Below are positions 34,585 to 47,643 of a stretch of 64,000 bases of DNA, piece by piece. Within the stretch, counting starts at the first letter, position 1, and every line of letters begins with the position of its first letter. The translations under genes were made by a program, and so were the position numbers. This DNA comes from Prochilodus magdalenae (Eukaryota; Chordata; Actinopteri; Characiformes; Prochilodontidae). Below the pieces are notes generated by a model. It was not told where the DNA came from. It made no database searches and saw nothing but the letters and a program-made list of their open reading frames with translations. The stretch is from NCBI GenBank assembly GCA_024036415.1, contig JAMWET010000477.1:1261039-1325038 (forward strand). Direction: 5' to 3'.

Positions 34585-37007
34585 GCACTAGTGGGAAAAG
34601 CCCCCTCGTTATTAGGTTTGGTGCAACAGTAGTAGCCAGAACAAGCCCTAAAAAGACACAACAAACCATTTGTGAGGTTTTTGTGAGATCTTATCAGTGA
34701 ATTCAAATATGCCAGAAGTAAGTATGTATATCACTACTCTTTCGGAGAGATATAAGGCTGGTCTTGTGTGCATCATAATAACTGAGGCATTGCAAATATG
34801 GGCACCAAGTCCTGAACAGACTTTCCTATAAGGACTTTGCTTATACACTTCTTACTGGTTATTATGATGCAAAGTGCATAACTTCATATCTCAGATGGCA
34901 AATCTGTCTTGGCAAATTAACTTTTTAATGGGATAAAGTATTAATTGTTTTTTTTTTCATCCAACTATCAGTTTATTTTGAATTGCCAGGCTGCAGAGGC
35001 TGTCTTTCAAGGCCTCAGTGTGAAGATGTCTATGTGTTAGCATTGGCACTCAGAGGGTACTGAGAAGGCACTGATGTGCTAATAATGGGCTGATAATTAG
35101 TTAATGAGCTGAATCAGATGCGACGGCTCCTAAATACTGCAGGAATGGGTATTTCAGGTTAATAGGTCCAGACATCAACACACCTACAACCCAACACCCC
35201 CCACCAAACACACGATCAATTGTTGCCTGGATTTGTGAACAAGAGGAGCCTAAACATGTGATACGTAGGCTTAAAGGCAGTTCATATTAAAATAATTTCT
35301 GAAGGGTTTTGTCATTTGTAGCAGACATGCTTCCATTTTAAATGGTGTTTCTGTCCATGCAGGCTGCACTAGATGCCGTTTTGTCCAACATACCTGAGCC
35401 CCTCTGTCCTGTCACATTCTTTATCCGTCAAGTCTTGTTTTTATTTTTGTAAACAAAAACAAATTGTTAATAATTTGCTGATGAAACAACCATAAAAAGC
35501 AGAATAAAAATTTCTTTTTCTTTCTGTATTGAGGTTTTAATCTTATGCAAGTGTTACACTCAGTGTAAACACAGAGTAGAGGTAAATGTAATTAAAACAC
35601 ATTCAGTATATCCATCACAACAACAAAGTTAGCTTTTTCTTTTACTCAGTGAGACTCAAGGATGCAAACCTTAGATAATAGCCCGTTCTGCTAAAATGTT
35701 TGACTAATAGCATGAGGGGTTTGCTAAAGCTCCACAGTGTGTGTGACTGTGTGGTGACTCCTAAGGTGTTGGCTCCGTTGAGAGCGATGGGCATTTGAAA
35801 GAGAAGATAATGGTTGCAATAATTTTAGTTAATAGTTTACATACTTTTTTGTTTACTTTTGCTTATGTTTCATGTATTTTTTACCTATTTTTTTACATAT
35901 TATTTTTTTAGTTTTACAAATAATCACACCCTGAGGAGTCCATGGGTCCAACTGCACTAAAGATGAATGAAACTACAGCACTGCACAGAATGCATATTAA
36001 TATGTGAATCATTTTCTTCACATGATTAATATTATTTCTCTTGGCAAGTGCACATATGCCGATCACAGCCAAACACATTCATACCAAACTCAAATATTAA
36101 ACTAAGAAACACATAAAATAAAAACAACATAAAATTGTCAGCTTTCCCATTTTGTTTAGTAGTACACACCGAATAGCTTTCTCCTGATGGTAAACCTTCT
36201 CCACACATGGTCGATTAGGATCGAATTACAGAAGGTATAATAGCTGACAGACAGAATATTATAAAATTTAATTATAAATAAAATTAATTAATTAATTAAA
36301 TTATTCCAGCATTACAATGTCAGTTTGTTACTTGTTATAATCAAGTACCACTTTTGTATATATTGTAAACTGTGCATCAAGGTGTGTACTATATTGTCTT
36401 TAAGAGTATGTCTTCAATATGCATAAGTATTACAGCACCCAATCCTGAGAACTTTAAATTTGTTGCACCTTTTAGCCCAGTCTGCTTTTTGCCCAAGAAA
36501 CTATACAGGGCAGTCAGTTAGAATAAAGGCTTTTACAAATACCAGCTTTGAAGGCACAGTGACACAAATAACCTTCTATATTAGAGGAGATAAAGTGAGG
36601 AAAATGGCCATGTAGAATTAATTCCAGCTGTACAACTAACCCACACAAAGTAGAAGAAGTAAAACAGAAGAAAATCGAATAATATAAAGTATAAAATCCT
36701 CTTTTATTGTTGGTCAGTTTCTGCCCATATGACCACTGTTAACCAGATATTATTTGGGTGGTGGACCATCAGTGATTGTTCTGCTATGACTTTATAAAGC
36801 AGGGTGGTGTTGGAGCACTGATGACAGGCTGGAAGATGTTAATTGACACCAGTAAGGAGCTACAAAGGAGGGGTTTCCAATAAAATAGCCCAAGAGTCTA
36901 ACCATCCAAACTAAATCTGCTTCAAAACATCCCCACACCAGTTCCTCCATTTCAGTTAGTTAGGGCTTAGCAGTAGTGTTTGCTCAGGAGGGTAATGACC
37001 TGAAAGA

Positions 37008-37038
<31 letters not shown>

Positions 37039-37210
37039 CTACTAATAATGGATTGGTTGTGTGGTTGGGTCAGCAGGGTTTGCAGTATTGTGTATTGTTT
37101 GTCTGTGTGTACGAGTTACTAATCCGAGTGTACTATACAAATCTACCAAATTTCATCTCTGTAAATGGGCCATGGAGTCCCTTTATTGAAAATAAAAATT
37201 TTAATTATTA
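34585..37210. other. Intron, no gene seen
   Basis: AT-rich. The segment near 36720-36830 (CAGATATTATTTGGGTGGTGG) resembles part of the foldback element at 37.2-37.9 kb and may be an older copy. A (TTTA)n patch occurs at about 37010-37030 and a poly-TTAA patch near 36285-36302. Confidence 0.45.
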
Positions 37211-37224
37211 TAATGGCTAAATAT

Positions 37225-37896
37225 ATATATACACCCACCTGCCATATTTTTAGGTATCCTTGTATTTATACTCATTGCCATTTTATCAGCTCTGCTTACC
37301 ATATAGGTGCACTGTGTAGTTTTACAGTTACAGACATTTGTCTGTCTGATTCACGTTTAGCCCTTTTTCACCCTGTTCTTCAAGGCTCAGGACCTTCATA
37401 GTACCACCACAGAGGAGATGGTGGATTATTCTCAGCACTGCAGCGACATTGACTTGATGGTAGTGTGTTGTGCTAAAACGAGTGGATTAGACACAGCATT
37501 GCTGATAAAGTGTCATTCAAGTGTCACTGCTGGACTCACGTTGAATCTAAACGGTGGAATAACAAAGTAGAAGTATCTAATAGCGTGGACAGTGAGTAGA
37601 CACAGTTTTTACAAACTCTAGCAACATTGTTGTATCTGATCCACACATACCAGCGCTACACCCACAGCCATGGCAGCACTACATCAGTGTCTCTGCAGTG
37701 CTGAAAATGATCCACCATCCAAATAATACCTGCTCCATGATCGTCCTGTGGAGTTCCTGACCATTGAAAAACAAGGTGAAGGGGGCTAACAAAGTACGCA
37801 AACAAGCAGATGGATTACAGTCTACTATTGTAGAGCTAGAAAGTGAAGCTATTTGGTGGAGATGGTAAAACATGGACAGTAAGTGTAGACACAAAA
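37225..37896. mobile_element. Foldback-type nonautonomous element with imperfect long arms
   Basis: The left half (about 37316-37495) is an imperfect reverse complement of the right half (about 37637-37815). For example CACCCTGTTCTTCAAGGCTCAGGA opposes TCCTGACCATTGAAAAACAAGGTG, and CTCAGCACTGCAGCGACA opposes TGTCTCTGCAGTGCTGAAAA. The left outer end (CACCCACCTGCCATATTTTTAGG) is akin to the short MITE at 49.38 kb. Together they look like one family of TIR-bearing elements. There is no coding capacity. Confidence 0.75.
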
Positions 37897-37989
37897 AGCT
37901 GTACAAAGCAGTGTCTGAGCTCGTGGCAAGATTAGGCTCTAACCCTCCTGTACTAGCTGGAAATATTATCCAACAGAACACTAAGCATG

Positions 37990-38037
37990 GTTGTAAGTTG
38001 CTCTGGATAAGAGCGTCTGCTAAATGTCTTAAATGTA
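37990..38037 (+). repeat. Fish SINE/LINE-type tail motif
   Basis: GTAAGTTGCTCTGGATAAGAGCG followed by TCTGCTAAATGTCTTAAATGTAAATGTA matches a very common teleost retroposon tail as I recall it (CTCTGGATAAGAGCGTCTGC core). Only the tail is present here. Confidence 0.7.
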
Positions 38038-38062
38038 AATGTACCTAATGAAGTGGACAGTG

Positions 38063-38064
<2 letters not shown>

Positions 38065-38127
<63 letters not shown>
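38065..38127. repeat. (CT)n followed by (TA)n compound microsatellite
   Basis: Nineteen CT units run directly into about twelve TA units. Confidence 0.95.
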
Positions 38128-38134
<7 letters not shown>

Positions 38135-38140
38135 GAAAAC

Positions 38141-38932
38141 ACATATATATACACACACTCTCACACTCTAATATTTCGTTAGACCACCTTTAGCTTTGAT
38201 CATCCAGGCTGTTCAGTATATTCAGGTAGTCAGCTGACCTCACCCTTTGGACACATAACATTGCTAAACCTCGACCTGACCACCTGCAGCAACCCCAGAT
38301 TATAGCACTATCCCCTCAGGCTTGTACAGTAGGCACTAGGCATGATGGCCACCTCTCTTCTTACCCTGATGCACCCATCACTCTGGAACAGGGTAAATCT
38401 GGACTCATCAGACCACATGATCTTTTTCCATTGCTCCAGAGTCCAATCTTTAGGCTCCCTAGCAAATCAAAGTCGTTTTTGCCAGTTTGCCTTACTGACC
38501 AGTGGTTTTCTTAAGGCCACACAGCTGTTTAGTCCCAATCCCTTGAGTTCCCTTTACATTGTGTGTGTGGAATTGTTCTTTCACTATCAAACATCTCTGA
38601 GATCTACTGTTGTTTTTCTATGATTTAATTTCACCAAATGTGTAAGTTGATGATGTTTCTCCACTGTCCTTCCCCTTTTAAATAATGCGTTGGCCAGTTC
38701 TTAACCCAATTTTAGTAGTTTCAGCGATCTCCTTAGATGTTACGTCTTATCACGACTAAAGGATGTGTCTTCGGACATGGTTCTTTAACCAATGAGCCAA
38801 GTTCTTTTACAAATTAGGGTTAAATAACTTTGCCAGCTGAAATATAATTACCCATCCAATAATTATCCAATGGGAGGCTTTTACCTATTTGCTTAGTTAA
38901 TTTCTGGTGGTGACCTTTTTTAGACAGGCAGC

Positions 38933-38943
<11 letters not shown>
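38141..38943 (-). pseudogene. Decayed Tc1-like element with transposase remnant
   Basis: The minus strand near 38425-38372 reads IMWSDESRFTLFQSDG, the block with the first catalytic Asp of Tc1-type transposases, followed by RVRREVAIM. The other catalytic blocks are not recognisable and stops interrupt the frame (for example between SLRG and CYNLG). The lead CTAATATTTCGTTAGACCACC and the end AATTTCTGGTGGTGACC fit the ends of such elements. It is bordered by CT/TA repeats on one side and GT/TA on the other. Confidence 0.75.

Positions 38944-39019
<76 letters not shown>
38932..39019. repeat. (GT)n-(TA)n compound microsatellite
   Basis: Six GT units then 38 uninterrupted TA units. Confidence 0.97.
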
Positions 39020-39023
<4 letters not shown>

Positions 39024-39049
39024 GAGAACGAGAGGGAGAGCGGTAATGT

Positions 39050-39340
39050 GTGTGTGTGTGTGCAGGATGCAAGGCTAAAGCAATCGCGTCTGTGAGCGGA
39101 TAGATGAGCGGAGTGTCTGGGTTCTGGCCTTGGCCGTGTTATTCGGGGGGGATATTGGCTGGCGGCTGTGTGATGAGATCTCCCCCAGCATGCGTTTGGT
39201 GATGGATTGCTCTACCTTCCAGGTTTGAGCTCGGCAACGCCCCAATATTCCCGCAGAATGGAGTGACAGGCAATATATAAGCCATCAGTTAGGGCCCACT
39301 GCACACACTAAACTTTTCTCTCTATTCCCCCAGCCTGGGG
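39050..39340. promoter_or_regulatory. GC-richer candidate noncoding element
   Basis: About 250 bases free of simple repeats with balanced composition (GGCGGCTGTGTGATGAGATC near 39161, CAATATTCCCGCAGAATGG near 39243). It stands out from the TA repeat and Tc1 relics around it. Conservation is unknown. Confidence 0.3.
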
Positions 39341-39534
39341 GGTCGAACTGGAATGTTTGGCCTTTTTTTGGTAAGGGTGTAACGATTTCAAAACAGTCCT
39401 GAAAAACTGTACAAGGGAGTGAGTGAAATATTCAAAATGCATTGATGATATAAGTAGGTAATTATTACATTAGAGTGAAAGGATAAGTTTACTGTACAAC
39501 TGAAAGTAGGCTTTAGTATCTGTTGGCCTGAGTC

Positions 39535-41125
39535 TAGCCTGTATACAACATGAGATATGCTTGGGCATAGTGCCATTTAGGTTCTTTATCTGGATGGCAT
39601 CCTGTAGCACGTTTGCCAACAAATATTGCAGCTAGACCAGTAGACCCTGCACACTTGTAGGTTGCTAAAACTGGCATCCTAGCTTTTCCCATAAATGCTT
39701 GTTTGGTGATAAATCTGTGGACATTACTGGAAAACCCTTGTGTGTGGCCGAGCATTATTCTTCAGAAAAATAGCAGTTGTTAGCCCTGCCATGAGAGGCA
39801 ACACATGTGGCCAGGGGATGTCCTGCACATATCACTGAGCTGTTAGTGTACCTCATACCTCTACTAGTGGCAGTGGTGGATGAACTACACAAACCATGTA
39901 TGAATTAAAGTTGAGATCCCCCAAATAAAATATTACTCCAGTAAAAGTCTTCCCTTTAGACCTCCACTTGAGTGAAAGCAAAGTATTTACCTTCAAATGT
40001 ACTTAAGTACGAAGAGTAAAAGTAGCATGATTTATGATGGCTCTAATATCCTTTTATCATTTCTGCAACAAGACTCACTAAATTAATCAACTCACTGAAG
40101 GTCACAAGACTCTGGTGTCATTCTCGGTCCAACACTTTTTTTATTAGAAGGTCATTAATTAATCTGACACTGATGTCTATTTAAATGATCATAAGCACAG
40201 AACACTAAAAGTTTCCATTAGGTAGAACTATAAAGTAAAACTATAAAATAATTTTGCAAACAAGCAAAGTTCCTGTTTAAGATGTATTTGCAACTTAGTT
40301 ACAAGTTTGAGTTTAATAAAAACTTGCTTTAAAAAGGTTCACAAATTAGCTTTCCTTTACTGCACTGCATCTGTACCTCTCTGTTCATAAACATAAATTA
40401 GACAAAACAAATGTAATATAAAAGGAAACAGAGTTTGTATAAATGCAGAAAGGACACTTGCCAATGTGTACATATTTCTATACTGTGGTCTATTTACCTA
40501 CAAAATAGGGAACAATATGTATCTGTTTACTAACCCTATCCTGCTTTACCTACCTACCTCCGTCTAGGCTGTCCTTGATGTTGTCCAGACATGACAGGGA
40601 CATTTCAATGGATGCCAAGAATCCATGAATAAGCTTGTTTCATATTGACATCATGTTTTTACGCACACATAAGTAGCAGTACAAAGTAAGATGTTTGAGT
40701 TTGAAATGTAGTGGAGTTACATAGTACAGATTAAGTAGAGCAAAATAGAAATACTTCAGTAAAGTACAGATACACAGAAAAACTACTTCAGTACAGTAGC
40801 TCATTACATTTACCTGGTTACTGTCCACCACTAACTAGGGATAATCGATTGTTGTATGCGATGGCTTCACAGATCATCACACCAGCAACTGGGTCAGTGT
40901 GTCGCTCCACACCAAAGGCAGGACTGAAGTGCTGATCACAAGGTCTCCATACTCAAACCTGACCAACGTCCGATCCCAAACAGAACCTGGAATCTTAGCT
41001 AAAGATGATAGGAAAGATGGTAGCAGTCCAGGTTTCTCATTCATGACAGTACTGCAAACGAACGTGGCACATAAGGGACATCAAATATCTGTCAGCTACG
41101 CACCTGGAAATGGTCCAGGCAGATG
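39535..41125 (-). pseudogene. Tc1-like transposase relic split by a hAT-like insertion
   Basis: Read on the minus strand, the right part (about 41060-40834) contains a degenerate first-catalytic-Asp region followed by AGVMICEAIAYNNRL. The left part (39870-39535) continues as LTAQ, stop, YVQDIPWPHVLPLMAG, then NNARPHT, where family members have DNARPHT. One catalytic Asp is therefore Asn here. The two parts are contiguous once the 39871-40833 segment is removed. Several stops and frameshifts show long inactivity. Confidence 0.75.
39871..40833. mobile_element. Nonautonomous hAT-like element with 8-bp target duplication
   Basis: The left end CAGTGGTGGATGAACTACAC and right end GTTACTGTCCACCACTA form short inverted termini (CAGTGGTGGA / TCCACCACTA). 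Flanking octamers ACTAGTGG (39863-39870) and ACTAGGGA (40834-40841) agree at 6 of 8 positions, as expected for an aged hAT duplication. Inside, AAATAAAATATTACTCCAGT and TACTTAAGTAC words match a hAT family I recall in fish. No transposase frame; 963 bp. Confidence 0.8.
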
Positions 41126-42430
41126 CAAGGGTGTGTAATGAAGGAGCCACAAGTTAGTCCGGATGTTGGACAAGGAAACTGTGGGAGCTGCATGTTTAGA
41201 ACTGTACATGTAACCCCAGTAATGCAGTGAAAATTCTCCTAAGCCTAGTTTGTAAGAATGAGGGAATATGAATGTTAATATGTTCATTTCATTTTGATGT
41301 TTAACCAAAGTGATATTTCATGTGATAACAAGAAGTAGTTGAATGCATTAAACATTAAGTTAAATAAATCACACGTATTCAAATTGGCTTTTGAAATTTT
41401 GCCGATTTGATGGAAGTGGCCTGTTTAGTCTAGCCAAAGCTGTTGAATATTTGTAATTAGTGAGTTGTAGCTGTCTGTACTTTTGCAGCGAAAACAGCAA
41501 AAGCATGTTTGTTTAAAATAAACACGTGGTCTGTCTTTCAAACCATCCAGGAAAGCTGTATGCGGAACACTGGGCCAGACTACAAAACTGTGTTTTTTGT
41601 GGCTTTATCAGATATATGCATACATAAAGCATATTTAATGACAGGGGTGAAGGAAAAATGTTGATTGCAATAGTTATAGGAAATAGGAAAATGCTGAATA
41701 TTAGCTTTGATAGTCAGTCTGCACCAAATGATCACTGTCAGTTAAGGCTCGATTTAGTGAACCAATGGAATCTGTACCAGTGAGTTAACTCTTGCCGGTA
41801 AACAGGGGAGTGACTAATGTTCTTAAGCCCCTAAAAACACTTCTTATGGGAGCTTACACTAAGTTTCCAAGTTAATAAACTTAATACTGCAATCTGAGTA
41901 ATTTTTCTACAAAAAATCCAGCTGGCCTCTAGGCTCTCAGTTATTCTCTGTCATAATTACAACTAAAAATGTGCTAGTGAACTAACATGGTATAATATTA
42001 TATAAAAAGTGATTCCCTTATTATCTCATCTAAAGTGGCAGCGTCTGGTAATGTTATACAATGGTTTAAACATTTTCATGGGCTATTTTTGAATAATAAG
42101 ACATACTCTCAGTTGTGACCTGCAAAATTTTTGCCCTCCTATTACCAGTTTGTTTGTGCATTATGAGAGCCAAAAACTGGTATATTTGTTTTCAAAATGT
42201 TAACTGAATGAACCTTATGAGTACTCGAATATAAAATTTTTCAGAATGCTCATCCCTGATAAAATCTTGACCTGGAAATGTTATAGCCTTAAATTCTGAT
42301 AGCTATGCTTCCTCTCTATCTCTTCCTTCTTTTGCCTGTGTGTGTATCGTTTTTACCCCAAGATGTTTTCATTTAAAACAGAGCAGCCTTTGTGGTGGCA
42401 GAGAGGCTGAAAATGTGAAACGCAGCAAAG
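41126..42430. other. Intron, no gene seen
   Basis: AT-rich with chance frames only. Confidence 0.5.
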
Positions 42431-42439
42431 GACCATGTA

Positions 42440-42800
42440 GAGGAGGGAAAACTGAGCTGGATTGGCTGACCTTACGGTGTTCTTGAGTTTTTCTGGGCCT
42501 TTTTTTGGTCAGGCTGTGGCCGTGCCGGAGTGTGAAATGTGTTTGCAATTACGGCGGGAGAGGAGAAGGAGGAGGAGAGACGTAGAGTTCTGTGTCAGAG
42601 AGAGAGAGAAAAGAGGAAGGGAGAAAGAAAATGTGCGTGTATGTGCGGGAGAGAGAGAAGGACATAGAGGGAGAGTGAGGGATAGAGAGAGAAAGAGAGG
42701 ATTATTTATTTATTTCTGAAAAGACCTGTCAGAATTTGCTCCAAAGCGATGCGGTTGTGGAAGGTGGCCTGGATCTGCGTCCGTACGTTAATAAATAATG
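42440..42800. promoter_or_regulatory. GC-richer block with GA-rich core
   Basis: About 42460-42590 is repeat-poor and CpG-containing (GTGGCCGTGCCGGAGTG, ATTACGGCGGGAGAGG). It is followed by a GA-rich stretch (42596-42705) and then CAAAGCGATGCGG near 42741. It may be regulatory; the 85-codon frame across it is Arg/Glu-rich from the purine repeat and is not called a gene. Confidence 0.3.
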
Positions 42801-43790
42801 CCTGTGTGTCACAGTAACATATGGGTTGAGCATTATAATGAGAGGGAGCGAGAGGAACAGAGAGAGAAAGAGAAAGAAATGGTATACCAAGCTGGTGCTA
42901 TGTTAATATCTATATCAGTATGACCAATAGAACTGTTCTGCGATATTTTGCTGTATTCACTGTAAGTAGCTATTTCAGTTTTCAAAATTGATAACATTCC
43001 AAGATAATAATAATAATATTGGCTATGTCAAATTAGAGAAGGCACTGATCCAAGATCAGAACAAAATGCTGGTAGGAAGACACAAATAAATTTGATCAAG
43101 TTAATTAATTAAGAAATGCCTCCCCAACCTCCCAGCAGGAGTTGTGAATGTACATTGCCTTTGCTAATAGCAACTAATGTTTCTAGTCTACACACATTCC
43201 ATCCTTTGGAGCATAGAGAGTTTGCTCAAAATATCCAAACTTGCTTATAATACCTTCATTAATAACTGATATTATTTAACTTTTTATCTATATCAGCAAA
43301 CTCTGATAGGATTTCTGCAAAGTCTCGCAATTGTTGTGATTTAAAAAGTAATTTAAAGTGGTTTGGCATAAAATGCTCTTTCATCTATCTGAAGAGTACG
43401 TACAATGTCTGAATACCTTCATAAATCTGAGCTGTTTATGGTGGTGGTATTTGGAAAAAGATGTCTGAAGCATTTAACCAGTACTGTTCTAAATGTTGAA
43501 TGTTTCTTGACAGTGAACCATTTCAGCTCAATGATGTAATTATACAGAAATGTTGAAATTTCATCCATTGGTTAAAAATAGCCTCATTTAAATCTTAATT
43601 TATAAATTGACCCATATCAGCCCATAGCCAAGCTTTTAATACTGTATGCAAAAAAAGTGGTATTACGCAATCCCAAAGCTAATATTAAGCATTCAGATTT
43701 CTGTACTAAAGAGGGGATATCTGGTTCATGCAAATAAAGAAGTATGAATTTAATAGACAAAAAGAGACACTGCCATTGACCAATGCCTTC
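42801..43790. other. Intron, no gene seen
   Basis: AT-rich, with a short GA-rich patch at 42839-42880. Confidence 0.5.
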
Positions 43791-44005
43791 TCTTTCTTAG
43801 CTTTCTGTCTCTCTCTCTTTTTCTGTCTCCCTCTATTGCCCCTTTCCCTTTCCCTGTCCAATTCTTCCTCCCACACCCCAGTCATTTCCCCCTCCATGCT
43901 TTCTCTCTCTCTTTCTTTTCCCCATCTTTTTCTCCCTCTCTTCCTTACTCTGTTTTTGTTTTCCTCTCGCTCTCCCTTTCTCTCTTTCTGTCTCTGCTCT
44001 GGTGG
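43790..44005. repeat. Polypyrimidine tract
   Basis: About 215 bases of C and T on the + strand with few interruptions. The Leu/Ser/Pro frame across it is an artefact. Confidence 0.85.
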
Positions 44006-44300
44006 AGGTTCCTGAGCGTTCTCTGATAGGAGAATAACCCGGTTCCCCTGTGGCTCACAGATGTGATGAGGGCAGATTAGAACGTGATTGTGGGGGGATG
44101 AGCGAGGGCGGTTGATGGAGGAAGAGCGTGGCTGTTGGAGGCAGGGATGGAGTGATAGAGAGAGAGCGTAGCTGCAGACGAGTCTCCAGCGCTGTGGCCT
44201 GTCAGCCCTGAGTTCATAGGGCTAATTTATTCTCCGGCTGTGGGGGTCTACAGCCCGTTCTACACTGGGAATTCACAGCACGTCTAGTCTTTTTTTCCTC
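44006..44300. promoter_or_regulatory. GC-richer candidate noncoding element
   Basis: Balanced, repeat-poor block (GAGCGAGGGCGGTTGATGG near 44101, TCCAGCGCTGTGGCCTGTCAG near 44186, GGGCTAATTTATTCTCCGG near 44219). The combination of GC-rich words with a TAATTTA core suggests regulatory DNA; there is no direct proof. Confidence 0.35.
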
Positions 44301-45790
44301 TTCCTCACTCGTCAGTTGTATTTTTTATTTATTTTCTACAGCTAGTTTTTGTGTCTTCTTGCTGTCTGTGGCATGCGGCAGGAAGCACTGTTTTCATTAT
44401 TCTCATCAGCTTTATTAGACAACACATGTGTATATATATGTGTGTATACCAATACAACTACCTATCCATAACGTTGTACTGTTTATACATTACATAAACC
44501 TATGTTTTGTGTCACAACTGGATTTACTACTTAACTTGACTAAATGGTATTTACAGATTTTAAGATTATACCTTAATTATGTGCTAGAACTGAACAATAT
44601 ATAGAAAACCTGTGGTGTGTATTTGGCAAAAAAGAAGCTGAATGTTGACTTTTATCTGAATTTTTCAAATAATTTGTTTCATATGTGTCTTGTCAGACTG
44701 GAATTCAGTACATTACTGTTGTTCACGGAGACAGCGACTTTCAAAAATTTTTTTTTTTTTTTTTGGCATGGTTAGGGGCCAAAAGACTGCTAAGTGATAC
44801 AGATGACCATAGTACAGTCGTGGCTGGTGGATACACAGACTCAGCTTGTAGGCTAATACACTAGCTAGAGTCTAAATCAAGGGAGTCTTTTTCTGCTCCC
44901 TAAATAACAGTCTGGGGTCCACTTCACAAAAGCTTTATTGAACAACTACAGTAGTTAAATGATAGTGGGACTCTTCCATGGTTACTACCGTGGTTTGCTT
45001 TCTGGAAATGCACATCTGACTAACATTAACTTATACTATATCTGGCAGATGAGCAATTACTGAAAGAAGCCTGACTCCGGTTCTCATAAGGGGCTCCCAT
45101 GTTTACAGATTTAGCCATGAGCATTTTTAATGCTGCTTGTCATCCCTTTGATGTTCTGCTAAGTTCTGTCTGCTGACTCGCATACATGCATCAGTGTATT
45201 AGAAATTGTGTTGTAGTGTCAATCATAGGTGTTAGTATTCCCATCACCAATATGGACACTGACCTAAAGTCCTCCAGCCCTCCACTGCAAGATACGGTGG
45301 AAACTAATATAAATAGTTGAAACGAAATCATAGAGAAAACACTCTAAAGTTCAGTCTTGAAAGCTGGTTGCATGTTTTGCTTCTCAAGTAATTCCAAACC
45401 AGTGATGTTGCTGCTTTGTTTGATTTGCAGCCGATCTCATTGTTTCTCAGTAAGAGCTTCTTGACAGCTACACATCCTTTCAGACTTATACTGTTGTGTT
45501 TTCCTCTCATAGTGGAAGGTTGGACAGAAAAACCTGTTAATGTTTTCAAATCTAAAGAAAGAGTGAAGCTTGATTTCCTCCTCTCTCTTTTAAAGAAAAA
45601 GGCTGTTTATTTATATAAAAAAGTTCTGTGTATTTGATGGTGACAGTGTTGGTGGTCTACCAGGTCTTGCACAGTTGTTAGGAATCCCTTTTCCTCTACA
45701 TCTTCTGGTATGTTTTTCAAATCAGGCCCACCTGAGATCAACAATATACTGATAAAAAATCAGCTGTATGTGTTTGGCTGCTGTGGGGAC
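44301..45790. other. Intron, no gene seen
   Basis: AT-rich, with a T-run of about 20 near 44745-44764. Chance frames only. Confidence 0.5.
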
Positions 45791-45837
45791 TGAAAGACAT
45801 TGGGATTAGGGCATGATTATGAGTCAGCAGCATCTGT

Positions 45838-45886
<49 letters not shown>

Positions 45887-45887
45887 C
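45838..45887. repeat. (CA)n microsatellite
   Basis: More than twenty CA units with one CG variant; the poly-His/Thr frames here are artefacts. Confidence 0.96.
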
Positions 45888-46485
45888 CTCAATCAGCGTG
45901 GGACATGCAAGGCCTCGCCATTAAGTGCACCTGCCACCCCCAATCAGTGTCAATGGCTATCAAGACCCCAGCACCCCCTCCCCCCACACACACGCTCTGT
46001 CTGATTTCACTGCTGCTATCTGAGTCTGTCTTTGCTCTTTAGGTTTTTTTTTGTGGGCCTCAATCAGCAAGACTGATTTGTGGTTCTGATGCGCCGGCTG
46101 TACGGCTGATATAGGAAGGTCTGTGGTCAGTAAAGGGGTGGGGGTGTGATAAGATGATGTATCATTAGTTAGAAATCTGGACACAATTTTCATGGTCTCA
46201 TCAAGTACAATTTTTTTTCCATTAAACTGGATTATCAACCATTTAATTTTTGTCCTCTTGTACATTTTTAAATAGCCTATTTTTATAAATGCTGAATTGA
46301 AAAGATGAAATGACTAGGGCTGTGGATAATAATTGACACTGACTGTGGTGTAGACATCATTACTGTGGACATTTATTTAGTTTTTTGCTGTTGAAAGTTC
46401 ACAATTCATGATTCACAATCATTAACTGTGTTTTTGGGCCACTAAAGGTAAACTACCAAACCACATTGTTACGTTGCAAAAGCCA

Positions 46486-46890
46486 TGGTCAGGCTGTAAA
46501 TGTGATCAAGCCATGACTGGTAAGTAGCCAGAACGTACCTGTAGCCAGCTGTACTGTTATTAAGTATGTGCACGTCGCTCATCAGTTATGGCCCAAGCAG
46601 GATATTTCAGCTTAACAATCCAGTACAGGAGACAAAAGGCGATTGTAAAATTATGGCAGGTGATCATCAGTTGGCTGTAGACATCACAAGTTCCTGCTGT
46701 TGTGTCAGTGTGATTTGGCCCTAAATGGCCAGGCTGTTACTTTGTTGGAGTGTAACTAATCAGGCTGTAACCGAGGTCAGTGTGTAACTATTCAAGCTGT
46801 AACAGAAGTCAGAGTACAGCTTGTCAGAGTCTAAATATCATCAGATTCTAACAGTGGGCAGGATATAGCTTTAGTCAGGATATATCCAAA
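46486..46890. repeat. Degenerate ~21-bp minisatellite, first block
   Basis: Recurring GGTCAGGCTGTAAATGTGATCA-like units: TGGTCAGGCTGTAAATGTGATC, ATCAGGCTGTAACCGAGG, ATTCAAGCTGTAACAGAAGTC, GTCAGAGTCTAAATATCATCAG, GTCAGGATATATCC. Units differ at many positions. The same unit recurs at 47830-48130. Confidence 0.75.
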
Positions 46891-47643
46891 TCCCAAAATT
46901 AAGAACCAAATAGGCCTACCTGCCCAATTCTGTTTCTGGATGTGGTCATGGTGGTCATTTGTCACATTAGACAAATCAATAAAGCTGTATTGCAATTGGT
47001 ATTTTGCAGAATTGGTGACCTCTTTGGTGGAAATATGTAACTGCAAGAGACATTTTTGTTTGTCTTTGTTCATTTTCAAAAATAAAAGTCTCTGTGTATT
47101 TACAGTCTGTTCAAAAAGATTAAAAACGAGTTAGATCTTGTACGCAGGGCGGTAATCTAGGTGGTCCAAGGGTGAACCAGCAGTGGCAAACAGTCATTGG
47201 GGTGCCTTACTGATATTAGCTATAACTTTCCTTTCTTTCACATTCACTGTACGTATCAGCACTGTGAGAAATCCACCCATCAACATTGCTTAGGTAACCA
47301 GCCTATATTGAACTGAAGTCCTGCCAAATCCAACCCGACAACTCTGAGTTTTGAATTCATATTTCAGGCAGTACAGAGAGACTATTGGCAGCGCATGCTC
47401 AGCGTATTTTAGCCTATTATTTTTGCTCTGGGCTAGTAATGCAAATGCTTTCAATTTTAACAAACAAAGAGAGACAGCATTTCAGTGCTCTCAAACTGGA
47501 GCAGACTTAACGGTTCAGCTAAACATACAATTAGAAAGCGCATGTACAGTTCAAAAACTACTCCTCCACTCCATCCCGAGGTACAAGCCTGTAACAACAT
47601 ATCAAATGTTAGAACTACTACTATTACTTCTACTACTACTACG

